From a virus, in IMG/VR virus record IMGVR_UViG_3300009703_000023, positions 1-54,963 of that record: 54,963 bases of DNA. One strand, 5' to 3'. Under the pieces are notes generated by a model. The model was given only the letters and a program-made list of their open reading frames with translations. It was not told the origin of the DNA and ran no database searches. This document shows, piece after piece, positions 22,660-28,867 of the stretch (position 1 is its first letter; each line of letters begins with the position of its first letter). A program made the translations under genes and the position numbers.

Positions 22660-22696
22660 AAAAAAAATCCCCCCGACCTGTGTAGGCCGAGGGGAT
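22660..22696 (-). terminator. Strong Rho-independent terminator
   Basis: On the minus strand, ATCCCCTCGGCCT pairs with AGGTCGGGGGGAT over 13 positions (two wobbles), with a 4-base loop and an eight-T tract. It directly follows the stop of the 256-aa gene. Confidence 0.85.
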
Positions 22697-22716
22697 GATA
22701 AAGCAGCTTACGTTTC

Positions 22717-23487
22717 TTAGGCGTTTGCGTACTCAGGAAGCTCGTCGTTAAACGGAACTTCAACGTCGTCTGAATCTACAACGTGTGCGCGCTTCTCAGC
22801 TGTGCGCTGCTTACGCATACGTGCGATCTTGGCTTTGATGTCGTCAACTGCGTTTTCCTCTGCGAGCTGCATTGCAATCTCGTTAAGGGCGTCGAGCGTC
22901 TCAGGCCATGTGACAGTCTCGTGGGTGGTTTCCCACTTGGTCTTGGTGCCGCGTATAACCGGGTTAGCGACACTGTTATCGGGTACGTTGACTGGGCTTT
23001 GCTGACGGAACATCGCAAGCGTCTCATCAGAGTTGATAGTCTCGCCAAGCACTGTGTGAACCAGAGACATGGAGAGGAAATCATCTAGGATGCAGTCGCT
23101 GATGCTCTGCAAGCCCATAACGGGTACACCGATCTCGGCAGCGATCTCTTCCAGACGGGTTGTGCCGATGGGGCGGTCCCAGTCACCTTCTGCTTCCTCT
23201 TCCTGCACTGCGTTGTAGAGACGGCGCGCATTCCAGCAAGCTTTGTTCATCGTATCCTGCATTGCGCTAAGGGCGGTGAGAGGGTGATACGGGGTGGGAG
23301 TCTCGACACAAGTGACGAAAATGTCCTCGTAGCACTCAAGGAGGCTGTCTTCGGTGATGGGGTTGTTGCTGTAGCCGTTGTGGACTTCAGCGTTGATGCT
23401 GCCCTTTTTGCCTTTGTACTGTGCAGCTCCGAAAAGTGCGGCTGGCAGGAAGGAAGCGTTTGCTACGTTGGTGGTTTCAGTGGTCAT
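22717..23487 (-). CDS. Abundant-type early hypothetical protein (256 aa)
   Basis: The start at 23487 was chosen because GAGGA precedes it; the frame is open a further 30 codons upstream, but that part coincides with another small gene. Soluble, acidic, mostly helical; the middle contains LYNAVQEEEAEGDWDRPIGT and the end a basic patch (KIARMRKQRTAEKRA). The strong terminator immediately behind it suggests a highly expressed unit. No family or motif recognised. Confidence 0.6.
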   Translation of the reverse strand: MTTETTNVANASFLPAALFGAAQYKGKKGSINAEVHNGYSNNPITEDSLLECYEDIFVTCVETPTPYHPLTALSAMQDTMNKACWNARRLYNAVQEEEAEGDWDRPIGTTRLEEIAAEIGVPVMGLQSISDCILDDFLSMSLVHTVLGETINSDETLAMFRQQSPVNVPDNSVANPVIRGTKTKWETTHETVTWPETLDALNEIAMQLAEENAVDDIKAKIARMRKQRTAEKRAHVVDSDDVEVPFNDELPEYANA

Positions 23488-23650
23488 TGGTGTATTCCTC
23501 GTTAACTTCGATTGTGTAAACCACATCTGAAAGGGATGCGGCGTTGTTGATGAGAGATGAATCGTCATAAGACTCAATCTCGTGGTGATAGTCAGATGCC
23601 AAATGCCAGTTTTCAGCTACTAGTTGGACAGGCATCACTGGATGTCGCAT
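23477..23650 (-). CDS. Hidden small gene (57 aa)
   Basis: ATG at 23650 follows an AGGAG site, and the frame runs 57 codons to a TGA that overlaps the next gene's start by 11 bases. The product begins MRHPVMPVQLVAENWHLASD and is acidic, with Ser/Asp-rich stretches. The ribosome binding site, terminal overlap and ordinary composition support a real gene coupled to the 256-aa protein. Function unknown. Confidence 0.5.
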   Translation of the reverse strand: MRHPVMPVQLVAENWHLASDYHHEIESYDDSSLINNAASLSDVVYTIEVNEEYTNDH

Positions 23651-23669
23651 GCACCATCTCCTGGTTACC

Positions 23670-23718
23670 GAGCGTAATTGCTCACAAAATATTCCGACCG
23701 AGGCGAGGAACGAGGCTC
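23670..23718 (-). repeat. 49-bp leader repeat, copy A
   Basis: It is 40 of 49 positions identical to 25107-25155. On the minus strand it holds a CCTCG...CGG-rich part, a GGA site and a GTGAGCAATTACGCTC start-like stretch. Here that start leads to only six codons (GTG ... TAA) before the AGGAG site of the 57-aa gene. It may be a duplicated leader, leader peptide or promoter-proximal element. Confidence 0.55.
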
Positions 23719-23805
23719 GTTTTTTTCAAGGCACGTTAGCGCTGCTGCCGCCACGGCCTGCTGCCTGCTGTTTTAAGCAGGTGATAGTGGTGAGCGTCAA
23801 GGCAT

Positions 23806-23855
23806 AAAAAAAGCCCAACCGAGACGAGGAGTGGCACCTCGCCTTGGCCGGGCTT
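23806..23855 (-). terminator. Rho-independent terminator
   Basis: On the minus strand, AAGCCCGGCC pairs with GGTTGGGCTT (10 pairs, two wobbles) and an inner CGAGG pairs with CCTCG. A run of seven T follows. It lies after the 32-aa membrane gene and ends the unit that starts near 25122 or 24.6 kb. Confidence 0.8.
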
Positions 23856-23871
23856 ATTGGGTGGATGATAG

Positions 23872-23970
23872 TTAGAGGTAGGGAGCGTAGTACAGCGCCC
23901 AAGTTGCCAGTATGCCTAGAGCCATGGCAATGCAGCCGCCTACTACGCCTTCGATTGCTTCGCGGTCCAT
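23872..23970 (-). CDS. Hidden 32-aa membrane peptide
   Basis: ATG with an AAGGA site ~9 bases upstream; 32 codons; TAA 17 bases before the terminator stem. It has one hydrophobic Gly/Ala-rich helix (residues ~8-25) with an acidic N-terminus and an aromatic end (WALYYAPYL). Position between another membrane gene and a terminator supports expression. Role unknown; such peptides often bind larger membrane proteins. Confidence 0.5.
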   Translation of the reverse strand: MDREAIEGVVGGCIAMALGILATWALYYAPYL

Positions 23971-23993
23971 AGAAATGTTCCTTGTGGTAGTGG

Positions 23994-24293
23994 TTATAGG
24001 TACATCAGCGGGTTGCGGATGGACATTCCTCCACGTTCTGAACGGAGGAGCTTACGGTAGGCGTGGATGAATACGCTGCCGACCATATACCCGAGGAAGC
24101 ATGATCCGATGATAGTGTTTACGCTGAAGAAGAGGACGATGCCGCCGAGGCTCCAGAATCCGTAGGTGTCTATGTCTGTGATAGCGAGTGGGAAGCAGAG
24201 GGCGTTAAACGCTATGAACAGGGTGATGGCTGTGATAGCGGGAAGGAGGTTTGGGTTAGCGTCGAGTACACATGCAATACGTAGAAGTGACAT
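23994..24293 (-). CDS. Integral membrane protein (99 aa)
   Basis: Three hydrophobic stretches (residues ~17-38, ~46-60 and ~62-78) and a basic C-terminus (RKLLRSERGG). AAGGA lies before the ATG. It is in the first-transcribed leftward genes, where phages often keep host-takeover or exclusion membrane proteins. No family recognised. Confidence 0.5.
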   Translation of the reverse strand: MSLLRIACVLDANPNLLPAITAITLFIAFNALCFPLAITDIDTYGFWSLGGIVLFFSVNTIIGSCFLGYMVGSVFIHAYRKLLRSERGGMSIRNPLMYL

Positions 24294-24321
24294 GTTTTTT
24301 AGTTCCTTATTGGATTGGTGT

Positions 24322-24648
24322 TTATTGGGCGTCGATGTATTCAGCTACCGCGATAGCTGTTTCGATCTCTTCGTGGGCTTCGATGTCTTCTAGCGTTTCG
24401 GTGACGTCGTAGACCATCAGGGTCATGATGCCGAGAAGTACTTCGGCGGGGTTTTCCTTGGCGTAGTTGAGGGCGTCTTTGCCCATCTTGGCAGCGTTGG
24501 CTTTTACGTTCTGAACACGTGCGTTCGAGGCAAGGCTAGCTACTTTAGCTTTAAGCCCGTCGCGCTGTTGCTCAGGGGCAGCATCTACAGAGTCGCTCTT
24601 TTCTGCATATGCACGGAGGGATGAAGCGATGGATGAGAAGAAAGTCAT
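24322..24648 (-). CDS. Hypothetical protein with hydrophobic segment (108 aa)
   Basis: The N-terminal ~70 residues are Ala/Lys/Ser-rich and helical. A short hydrophobic stretch (VLLGIMTLMVYDV) and a Glu-rich C-terminal helix follow. It resembles neither holins nor known regulators. A hairpin (24674-24694) lies in its leader. Function unknown. Confidence 0.5.
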   Translation of the reverse strand: MTFFSSIASSLRAYAEKSDSVDAAPEQQRDGLKAKVASLASNARVQNVKANAAKMGKDALNYAKENPAEVLLGIMTLMVYDVTETLEDIEAHEEIETAIAVAEYIDAQ

Positions 24649-24673
24649 GTGAGTACCTTGTAGGTGGTGGTCC

Positions 24674-24694
24674 AGCCCCCTAGTAGCGAGGGCT
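24674..24694 (-). other. Leader hairpin before the 108-aa gene
   Basis: AGCCCTC / GGGGGCT arms with a 7-base loop lie between two early genes, without a T-tract. A possible pause, processing or CsrA-type target structure; weak evidence. Confidence 0.3.
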
Positions 24695-24714
24695 GTTCCG
24701 TGGTGGTTAGTGGT

Positions 24715-25122
24715 TTAGTGGAAGGCGCAGGGTTCGTCTGCCAAGTAGTGGTCACCGCACACTTCGCAGTAGACGGTGTCCTCCTCTTCTTCGTGGATTC
24801 GGTCATCGCGCTTGACGAGCAAGGACTTAGCGAACTGCGTCTGCTTCATGAGTTTCAGCAGGAAATCGAGTCGCTTCTTGCCGAGGCCGTCTGCGACTGG
24901 CAGATCAACGATGAGCTTGGCGGAGTGAACATCGCCGTATGGGTCAAGACCTGCAACGGGTACATGCACCTCTTTTCCTTTGTAGGAGGTGGTGATAGCG
25001 CCGAGCTGGGGGTCGAGCTGTAGCTCCTTGCAGCGCTGCACATCCACGGTGTTGATGACAGCGATTGAATCTCGTTTGATGTTCGTCATGGGGTTTACCC
25101 TCTTAAGAGCGTTATTACTCAT
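24715..25122 (-). CDS. First leftward gene: protein with Cys-rich tail (135 aa)
   Basis: The C-terminus has CEVC and a later Cys/His pair (CAFH), a likely zinc knuckle after an acidic EEEED patch. The central part (EVHVPVAGLDPYGDVHSAKL) is beta-rich. The ATG at 25122 lies inside the 49-bp leader repeat with GGAG in front. A second ATG 11 codons later also has a GAGG site, so either could be used. It is the gene closest to the control region and probably the earliest leftward product. No family recognised. Confidence 0.55.
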   Translation of the reverse strand: MSNNALKRVNPMTNIKRDSIAVINTVDVQRCKELQLDPQLGAITTSYKGKEVHVPVAGLDPYGDVHSAKLIVDLPVADGLGKKRLDFLLKLMKQTQFAKSLLVKRDDRIHEEEEDTVYCEVCGDHYLADEPCAFH

Positions 25123-25155
25123 AAAACACTCCGACCGGGCCGAGGAACGAGTGTC
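25107..25155 (-). repeat. 49-bp leader repeat, copy B
   Basis: Near-copy of 23670-23718 (40/49). Here the start-like end (ATGAGTAATAACGCTC) is the real beginning of the 135-aa gene, so the element spans its ribosome binding site and first codons. Confidence 0.55.
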
Positions 25156-25207
25156 CGCTGCCTATGTGTTAGTGGTCACTTACCCGGAGAGGCACTAATG
25201 TGTGTCG

Positions 25208-25303
25208 TGTGTGCCAGGTGTGTGCCACGTTGTGTGCCACCTGCGGTTGGCAGAAATGCTAGCGCATTCAACTGCTTAGGAAGATGTGTGTCGTGTGTGT
25301 CAC
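25208..25303 (+). repeat. Decamer array, left arm (TGTGTGCCAC type)
   Basis: Copies at 25208-25216, 25219-25228 and 25231-25240, spaced 11-12 bp (about one helical turn). Two related TGTGTGTC copies lie at 25285-25293 and 25294-25303. All are in the same orientation. Confidence 0.7.
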
Positions 25304-25377
25304 CTTTTTTATGTTTTCAGTTCAAATTCAAAAGATAAATCTAGTTAGTTGTATATGTGTAGCAGAGGAGAGAACTG

Positions 25378-25494
25378 GTGGCACACATGACACACATCGC
25401 CAGTTTTCATAAGAAAGTTGTTATGTATCAAGGGTCTAGCGCCAGGCGTCTAACGACACACAAGGCGGCACACAGGTGGCACACATGGCACACA
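25378..25494 (-). repeat. Decamer array, right arm (GTGGCACACA type)
   Basis: The same decamer in inverted orientation, at 25378-25387, 25387-25396, ~25454-25462, ~25466-25473, 25476-25485 and 25485-25494. The AT-rich 25304-25377 interval lies between the two arms. Confidence 0.7.
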
Positions 25495-25925
25495 CCGGGG
25501 AGGGCGTGGCACTAGCCAAGTGACAGAGGATTACTTACGTATCTCGGTGCGAGTGGGGATATGGTGTCTGTCTATGTCGATTGGCTATAGCGGTTGACAG
25601 TTGTTATGCGCTGGCTCTCGTTGCTACCTGCCATATGTCCCCCGCCCATAGACAGAGGCCAGATCCACACGACCTATAACGAAGAGGTGCTGCGCTGTGC
25701 ATCTCGTTTGTTTACGTTAGTAGGCACTAACCTCCAGCAGCTGTTGCTTTTTTAAGCCAAGGGGGTTACTGAGAGACAAGGTTCCAGAAATAGAAGTCAA
25801 AACAAGGTTCCAATTCGAAAAATCGGGAGACGGGACTGCTCTGACTGCGGAAAGGGAGAGAATGTCTGAGCGATTCAGACGTAATTTTGAAATTTTTTTT
25901 CTGGAAATTTTGCCAAAGACGTTAT

Positions 25926-25940
25926 ATTAGTAGGGCTAAT
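25926..25940 (+). promoter_or_regulatory. ATTAG palindrome, operator candidate (site 3)
   Basis: ATTAGTAGGGCTAAT lies 20 bases before the ATG of the HNH gene. A TAATTA -10-like box is present, but no good -35 at 17 bp. Confidence 0.6.
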
Positions 25941-25960
25941 TACTGTTAGATGTGGAGGCG

Positions 25961-26413
25961 ATGAAGACATGTTCGCTCTGCAGGGAGGAACAAGACGATT
26001 CGCAATTTGAGAACAAACGTAAGGTTTGTAGCAGCTGTCGCCGTAGACAGACCCAATTGCGAGAGTCAAAAACACCCGACGCTTACTTCAAAAAACTAGT
26101 AACTCAGCTCCGATACCAACGCGGTAGAGATAATATCGAGTTCAACCTGACAGCTGACGACTGTTCTAAGCTATGGCACAAGCAAAAAGGCAGATGCGCT
26201 GTGTCAGGTGTCGTAATGACACATCACAGAGACGGTTCTGGCCATAAAGAGTTTAATGCCAGCATAGATCGGATAAGCCCCGACCAGTCATACACCCCTT
26301 CAAACGTCCAACTGGTTGCGTATCGTGTGAATATAATGAGGCACATATTGCCACTTGATCAGTTTCATTGGTGGGTGCAGAACATCTGGGAGCATAAGAA
26401 CTCCGGTATTTGA
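25961..26413 (+). CDS. HNH endonuclease with N-terminal zinc knuckle (150 aa)
   Basis: Residues ~4-26 hold two CxxC pairs (CSLC, CSSC). The HNH core has CAVSGV, ASIDRISPDQSYTPSNVQLV and a final VNIMRH (His/Asn ligands). The start at 25961 follows GGAGG; a GTG three codons earlier is less likely. It is the first rightward gene, two genes before terminase. HNH proteins in this position commonly aid terminase cleavage at packaging sites. It could equally be a free-standing homing enzyme. Confidence 0.8.
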   Translation: MKTCSLCREEQDDSQFENKRKVCSSCRRRQTQLRESKTPDAYFKKLVTQLRYQRGRDNIEFNLTADDCSKLWHKQKGRCAVSGVVMTHHRDGSGHKEFNASIDRISPDQSYTPSNVQLVAYRVNIMRHILPLDQFHWWVQNIWEHKNSGI

Positions 26414-26423
26414 CAAATCACAG

Positions 26424-26452
26424 TTGTTTATAGCAATTAGTGCGGCTAATAT
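26424..26452 (+). promoter_or_regulatory. Promoter with embedded ATTAG palindrome (site 4)
   Basis: TTGTTT (26424-26429), a 17-bp spacer, TAATAT (26447-26452), with ATTAGTGCGGCTAAT at 26436-26450 overlapping the spacer and -10. A TTGACA also lies at 26410. The expected start of transcription falls at or next to the ATG of the next gene. Confidence 0.7.
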
Positions 26453-26458
26453 CCGAAA

Positions 26459-26731
26459 ATGGCCATCCAAGTTTTGCTTTTGGACGGATTCGACACAGCA
26501 ATCATAGGCACCGGGTTAAACGCCGGTGGCTTGGAGTGCGTTGTGTATGACGGTTATAAAGTGCAAAACATACTTCGGGAGCTAGAATACCCAGGTAGTC
26601 TGGAAGAATTTTTAGCTGAGCTAGAGACTTTGTCTCCTTCACCGCCCGAGCTTAATACCCCGCTATTTGTGTTTATTGATGAACGAGTTGTCGATGAAGT
26701 CACAGCCGGAAGAGCTGGCCGCATCCACTGA
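26459..26731 (+). CDS. Small hypothetical protein, probably leaderless (90 aa)
   Basis: Begins MAIQVLLLDGFDTAIIG; the middle has VVYDGYKVQNIL and an acidic helix (SLEEFLAELETL). There is no Shine-Dalgarno: the ATG lies 6-7 bases after a good -10 box, exactly where transcription should begin, so the mRNA may be leaderless. It overlaps the terminase small subunit gene by 38 bases. Similar short proteins stand ahead of terminase genes in other phages, role unknown. Confidence 0.55.
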   Translation: MAIQVLLLDGFDTAIIGTGLNAGGLECVVYDGYKVQNILRELEYPGSLEEFLAELETLSPSPPELNTPLFVFIDERVVDEVTAGRAGRIH

Positions 26732-27212
26732 TCTAGTGGATCCGCACACAGAGTTTCAATCCCATCTACCTTATATGGGGTTGCAGCTAAATGAGCTGAC
26801 CGTCCAACAAGAGAAGCTGGTTCTTTTAATAGCCAGTGGAATGACCACTGCAGCAGCAGGCCGGGGCGCAGGGTATGCGTCTTCGAAGACTGCATTGGAA
26901 GCGTCGAAAAAGCCAGCCGTGCAGAAAGCATTGTCTTACTACCGCGAGCAGATGCGGGAGGAAGTGAATTTCAAGCGTGAGCACGCACACATGATGTACA
27001 TGGAAGCATATACGTCATCTGTTAATGCCACTGAGATGAAGAACACAGTTGATTCACTAGTGAAGCTGCACGGGCTGGGTATGCCTGATAATGCTACACA
27101 AGTGAATATAAACGTGAATACCTCCGCTAAGCAGCTGGAACGGTTGAGTGACGAAGAGCTGTTGGAGATAGCCGGTAAGAATGTGGATTATCTGGAGCCT
27201 GACGACAGTTGA
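26694..27212 (+). CDS. Terminase small subunit (172 aa)
   Basis: An N-terminal helix-turn-helix-like region (VLLIASGMTTAAAGRGAGYA) is followed by a long helical oligomerisation part. The ending INVNTSAKQLERLSDEELLE is typical of TerS-type proteins. It recognises packaging DNA and loads the large subunit. Start 26694 (ATG) was chosen over upstream TTG/ATG options; the ribosome binding site is poor, so translation is probably coupled to the preceding gene. Its TGA overlaps the TTG start of terL. Confidence 0.75.
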   Translation: MKSQPEELAASTDLVDPHTEFQSHLPYMGLQLNELTVQQEKLVLLIASGMTTAAAGRGAGYASSKTALEASKKPAVQKALSYYREQMREEVNFKREHAHMMYMEAYTSSVNATEMKNTVDSLVKLHGLGMPDNATQVNINVNTSAKQLERLSDEELLEIAGKNVDYLEPDDS

Positions 27213-28864
27213 CAGTCGACATCGCTAAGAAAGAGTGTTCTCGCTGCAAGAAGCTGCTAGCCGAAACGCTATTTAGCTCAGCAGTTGAAGGCGTATGTGT
27301 CTACTGCAAAGCGGACGACATGGATGCTCTTCCGCCACCCGCCTCTGCCGTTGTGGAGGACCAAACGCCTGAAGAGGTGACCCTTGAAGAAAAAGCCCGA
27401 CAAGAACTTGCGCTACGGTTCCTTACGCGCAAGAGGCTACTCCCTTTTGTTGAACGCTTTAATATCGACTACGACGCTGGCTGGGTACATAAAGATGTCT
27501 GCCGTCGCCTTGAAAAATTCAGTCAGGACGTTGTGGATAAGAAGTCGCCGCGTCTTATGCTCTTTATGCCGCCTCGTCATGGCAAAAGTACGCTCGCCAG
27601 CGTCTGCTATCCGGCGTGGCACCTCGGTCGCCATCCAGCACACGAGTTCATTTCTTGCTCGTACTCTGGATCACTGGCGATGGGTTTTTCTCGTAAAGTT
27701 CGGCAGCTCCTCCGTGAGCCAACGTATAAGACTGCTTTTCCGACGCGACTAGACCCCGACAGTCAGAGTGCCGAAGCATGGTTGACCACTGCCGGTGGCG
27801 GTTATGTAGCGGCAGGTGTCGGTGGTGGTATCACAGGTAAAGGTGCCCATGTGATGGTCATCGACGATCCTGTGAAAAACCGCGAGGATGCGGAGTCGGA
27901 CAACAATAGAAACGCCAACTGGGACTGGTATACGTCAACTGCCTATACCCGTCTGGCTCCCGGCGGCGGCGTATTGGTCATCCTCACCCGATGGCATGAC
28001 GACGATCTGGCTGGCAGGTTGTTGAAGTCGTCTACCGAAGGCGGCGATCAGTGGGAGGTAGTTTCTTACCCTGCGATAGCAGAAGTAGACGAGCAGTTCC
28101 GCGATATGGGGGAAGCGCTGCACCCGGAGCGGTATTCGGCGGATGCTTTGAACCAGATACGTAAAGCGGTTGGCCCCCGAGATTGGGCAGCGTTGTATCA
28201 GCAGAACCCGGTTGCGGATGACGGTGAGTACTTCACCCGTGAGATGATTCAGTACTACTCTAACGAAGACGTAGATTTTGAGTCCATGCGCTACTACTGT
28301 GCATGGGACTTAGCTATAGGTAAGAAGGACCGGAACGACTATTCGGTGGGAGTTGTCGTTGGTGTAGATGAATACGACCAGTTGTTCGTTGTGGATGTCG
28401 TTCGTGGAAGATTTGATGGGTTTGAGCTGGTTGAGCAGATATTAGACCTGTATCAAACGTGGAAGCCGAGCATAATTGGCATTGAGAAGGGTCATATCGA
28501 AATGGCCCTAGGCCCGTTCCTTGAGAAGCGGGTCAGAGAACGCGGATTGTACGAAGCGTATTTTAAAGATCTGAAGACCGGGCGCAGGGATAAAGAAGCA
28601 CGGGCCAGAGCCATCCAAGGTCGGATGCAGCAAGGTATGGTGTTCTTCCCGAGAGAAGACCACTTTACTGACGTTTTAGTTGCGGAACTGTTGCGCTTCC
28701 CCAGCGGAGCGCACGATGACCAAGTCGATGCCCTCGCGTGGGTGGGCCTTATGATGAGTGAGTTTTCAACCTTCCAGCCAACAGTTACTGTTGAACCGAG
28801 CTGGCGGGACCGATTAGAGAGCATGTTCAAAACCCCCCGTGCCAAATCCAGTATGAGCGCTTAA
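27209..28864 (+). CDS. Terminase large subunit with N-terminal zinc ribbon (551 aa)
   Basis: The ATPase domain has MPPRHGKS near residue 122 (Walker A) and HVMVIDDPV (Walker B). The RNase H-like nuclease has AWDLAIGKKDRNDYSVG near 365 and HDDQVDALAW near 500. The motor drives DNA packaging and cuts concatemers. The start is TTG overlapping the TerS stop (TTGA); the first in-frame ATG would remove a clear CSRC...CVYC zinc ribbon (residues ~10-31). That ribbon resembles the one in the HNH protein upstream and is not usual in TerL. Confidence 0.9.
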   Translation: MTVDIAKKECSRCKKLLAETLFSSAVEGVCVYCKADDMDALPPPASAVVEDQTPEEVTLEEKARQELALRFLTRKRLLPFVERFNIDYDAGWVHKDVCRRLEKFSQDVVDKKSPRLMLFMPPRHGKSTLASVCYPAWHLGRHPAHEFISCSYSGSLAMGFSRKVRQLLREPTYKTAFPTRLDPDSQSAEAWLTTAGGGYVAAGVGGGITGKGAHVMVIDDPVKNREDAESDNNRNANWDWYTSTAYTRLAPGGGVLVILTRWHDDDLAGRLLKSSTEGGDQWEVVSYPAIAEVDEQFRDMGEALHPERYSADALNQIRKAVGPRDWAALYQQNPVADDGEYFTREMIQYYSNEDVDFESMRYYCAWDLAIGKKDRNDYSVGVVVGVDEYDQLFVVDVVRGRFDGFELVEQILDLYQTWKPSIIGIEKGHIEMALGPFLEKRVRERGLYEAYFKDLKTGRRDKEARARAIQGRMQQGMVFFPREDHFTDVLVAELLRFPSGAHDDQVDALAWVGLMMSEFSTFQPTVTVEPSWRDRLESMFKTPRAKSSMSA

Positions 28865-28867
28865 CAA

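Larger units (their letters stand above)
25123..25960. other. Divergent control region / candidate replication origin
   Basis: About 840 bases with no plausible gene separate the leftward early and rightward late blocks. Contents: inverted decamer arrays around an AT-rich core (25208-25494), a 10-bp inverted repeat (25567-25576 / 25647-25656), GTTAGT/ACTAAC (25716-25731), two direct ACAAGGTTCCA copies (25776-25786, 25802-25812), a GTCTGA/TCAGAC hairpin (25864-25880) and palindrome site 3 (25926-25940). Iteron-like arrays next to an AT-rich stretch at a divergence point are typical of origins; that use is inferred. Confidence 0.55.

Noticed and set aside
22193-22763. Minus-strand frames of 88 and 113 codons around 22.2-22.8 kb
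   Set aside because: Their composition is Arg/His/Pro/Ser-rich and they cross a strong terminator or true genes; the 54-codon frame at 22471-22635 has a better start and composition.
25316-25335. GTTCAAATTC resembling a tRNA T-arm
   Set aside because: No acceptor or anticodon stem can be built around it.
25200-25500. CRISPR-like repeat array
   Set aside because: Repeats are ~10 bp, inverted and nearly contiguous, with no unique spacers and no cas genes; the Cas4-like protein at 10824 is a generic phage RecB-type nuclease.
25590-25620. TTGACA in the divergent region as a -35 box
   Set aside because: No -10-like hexamer lies 16-18 bp downstream.
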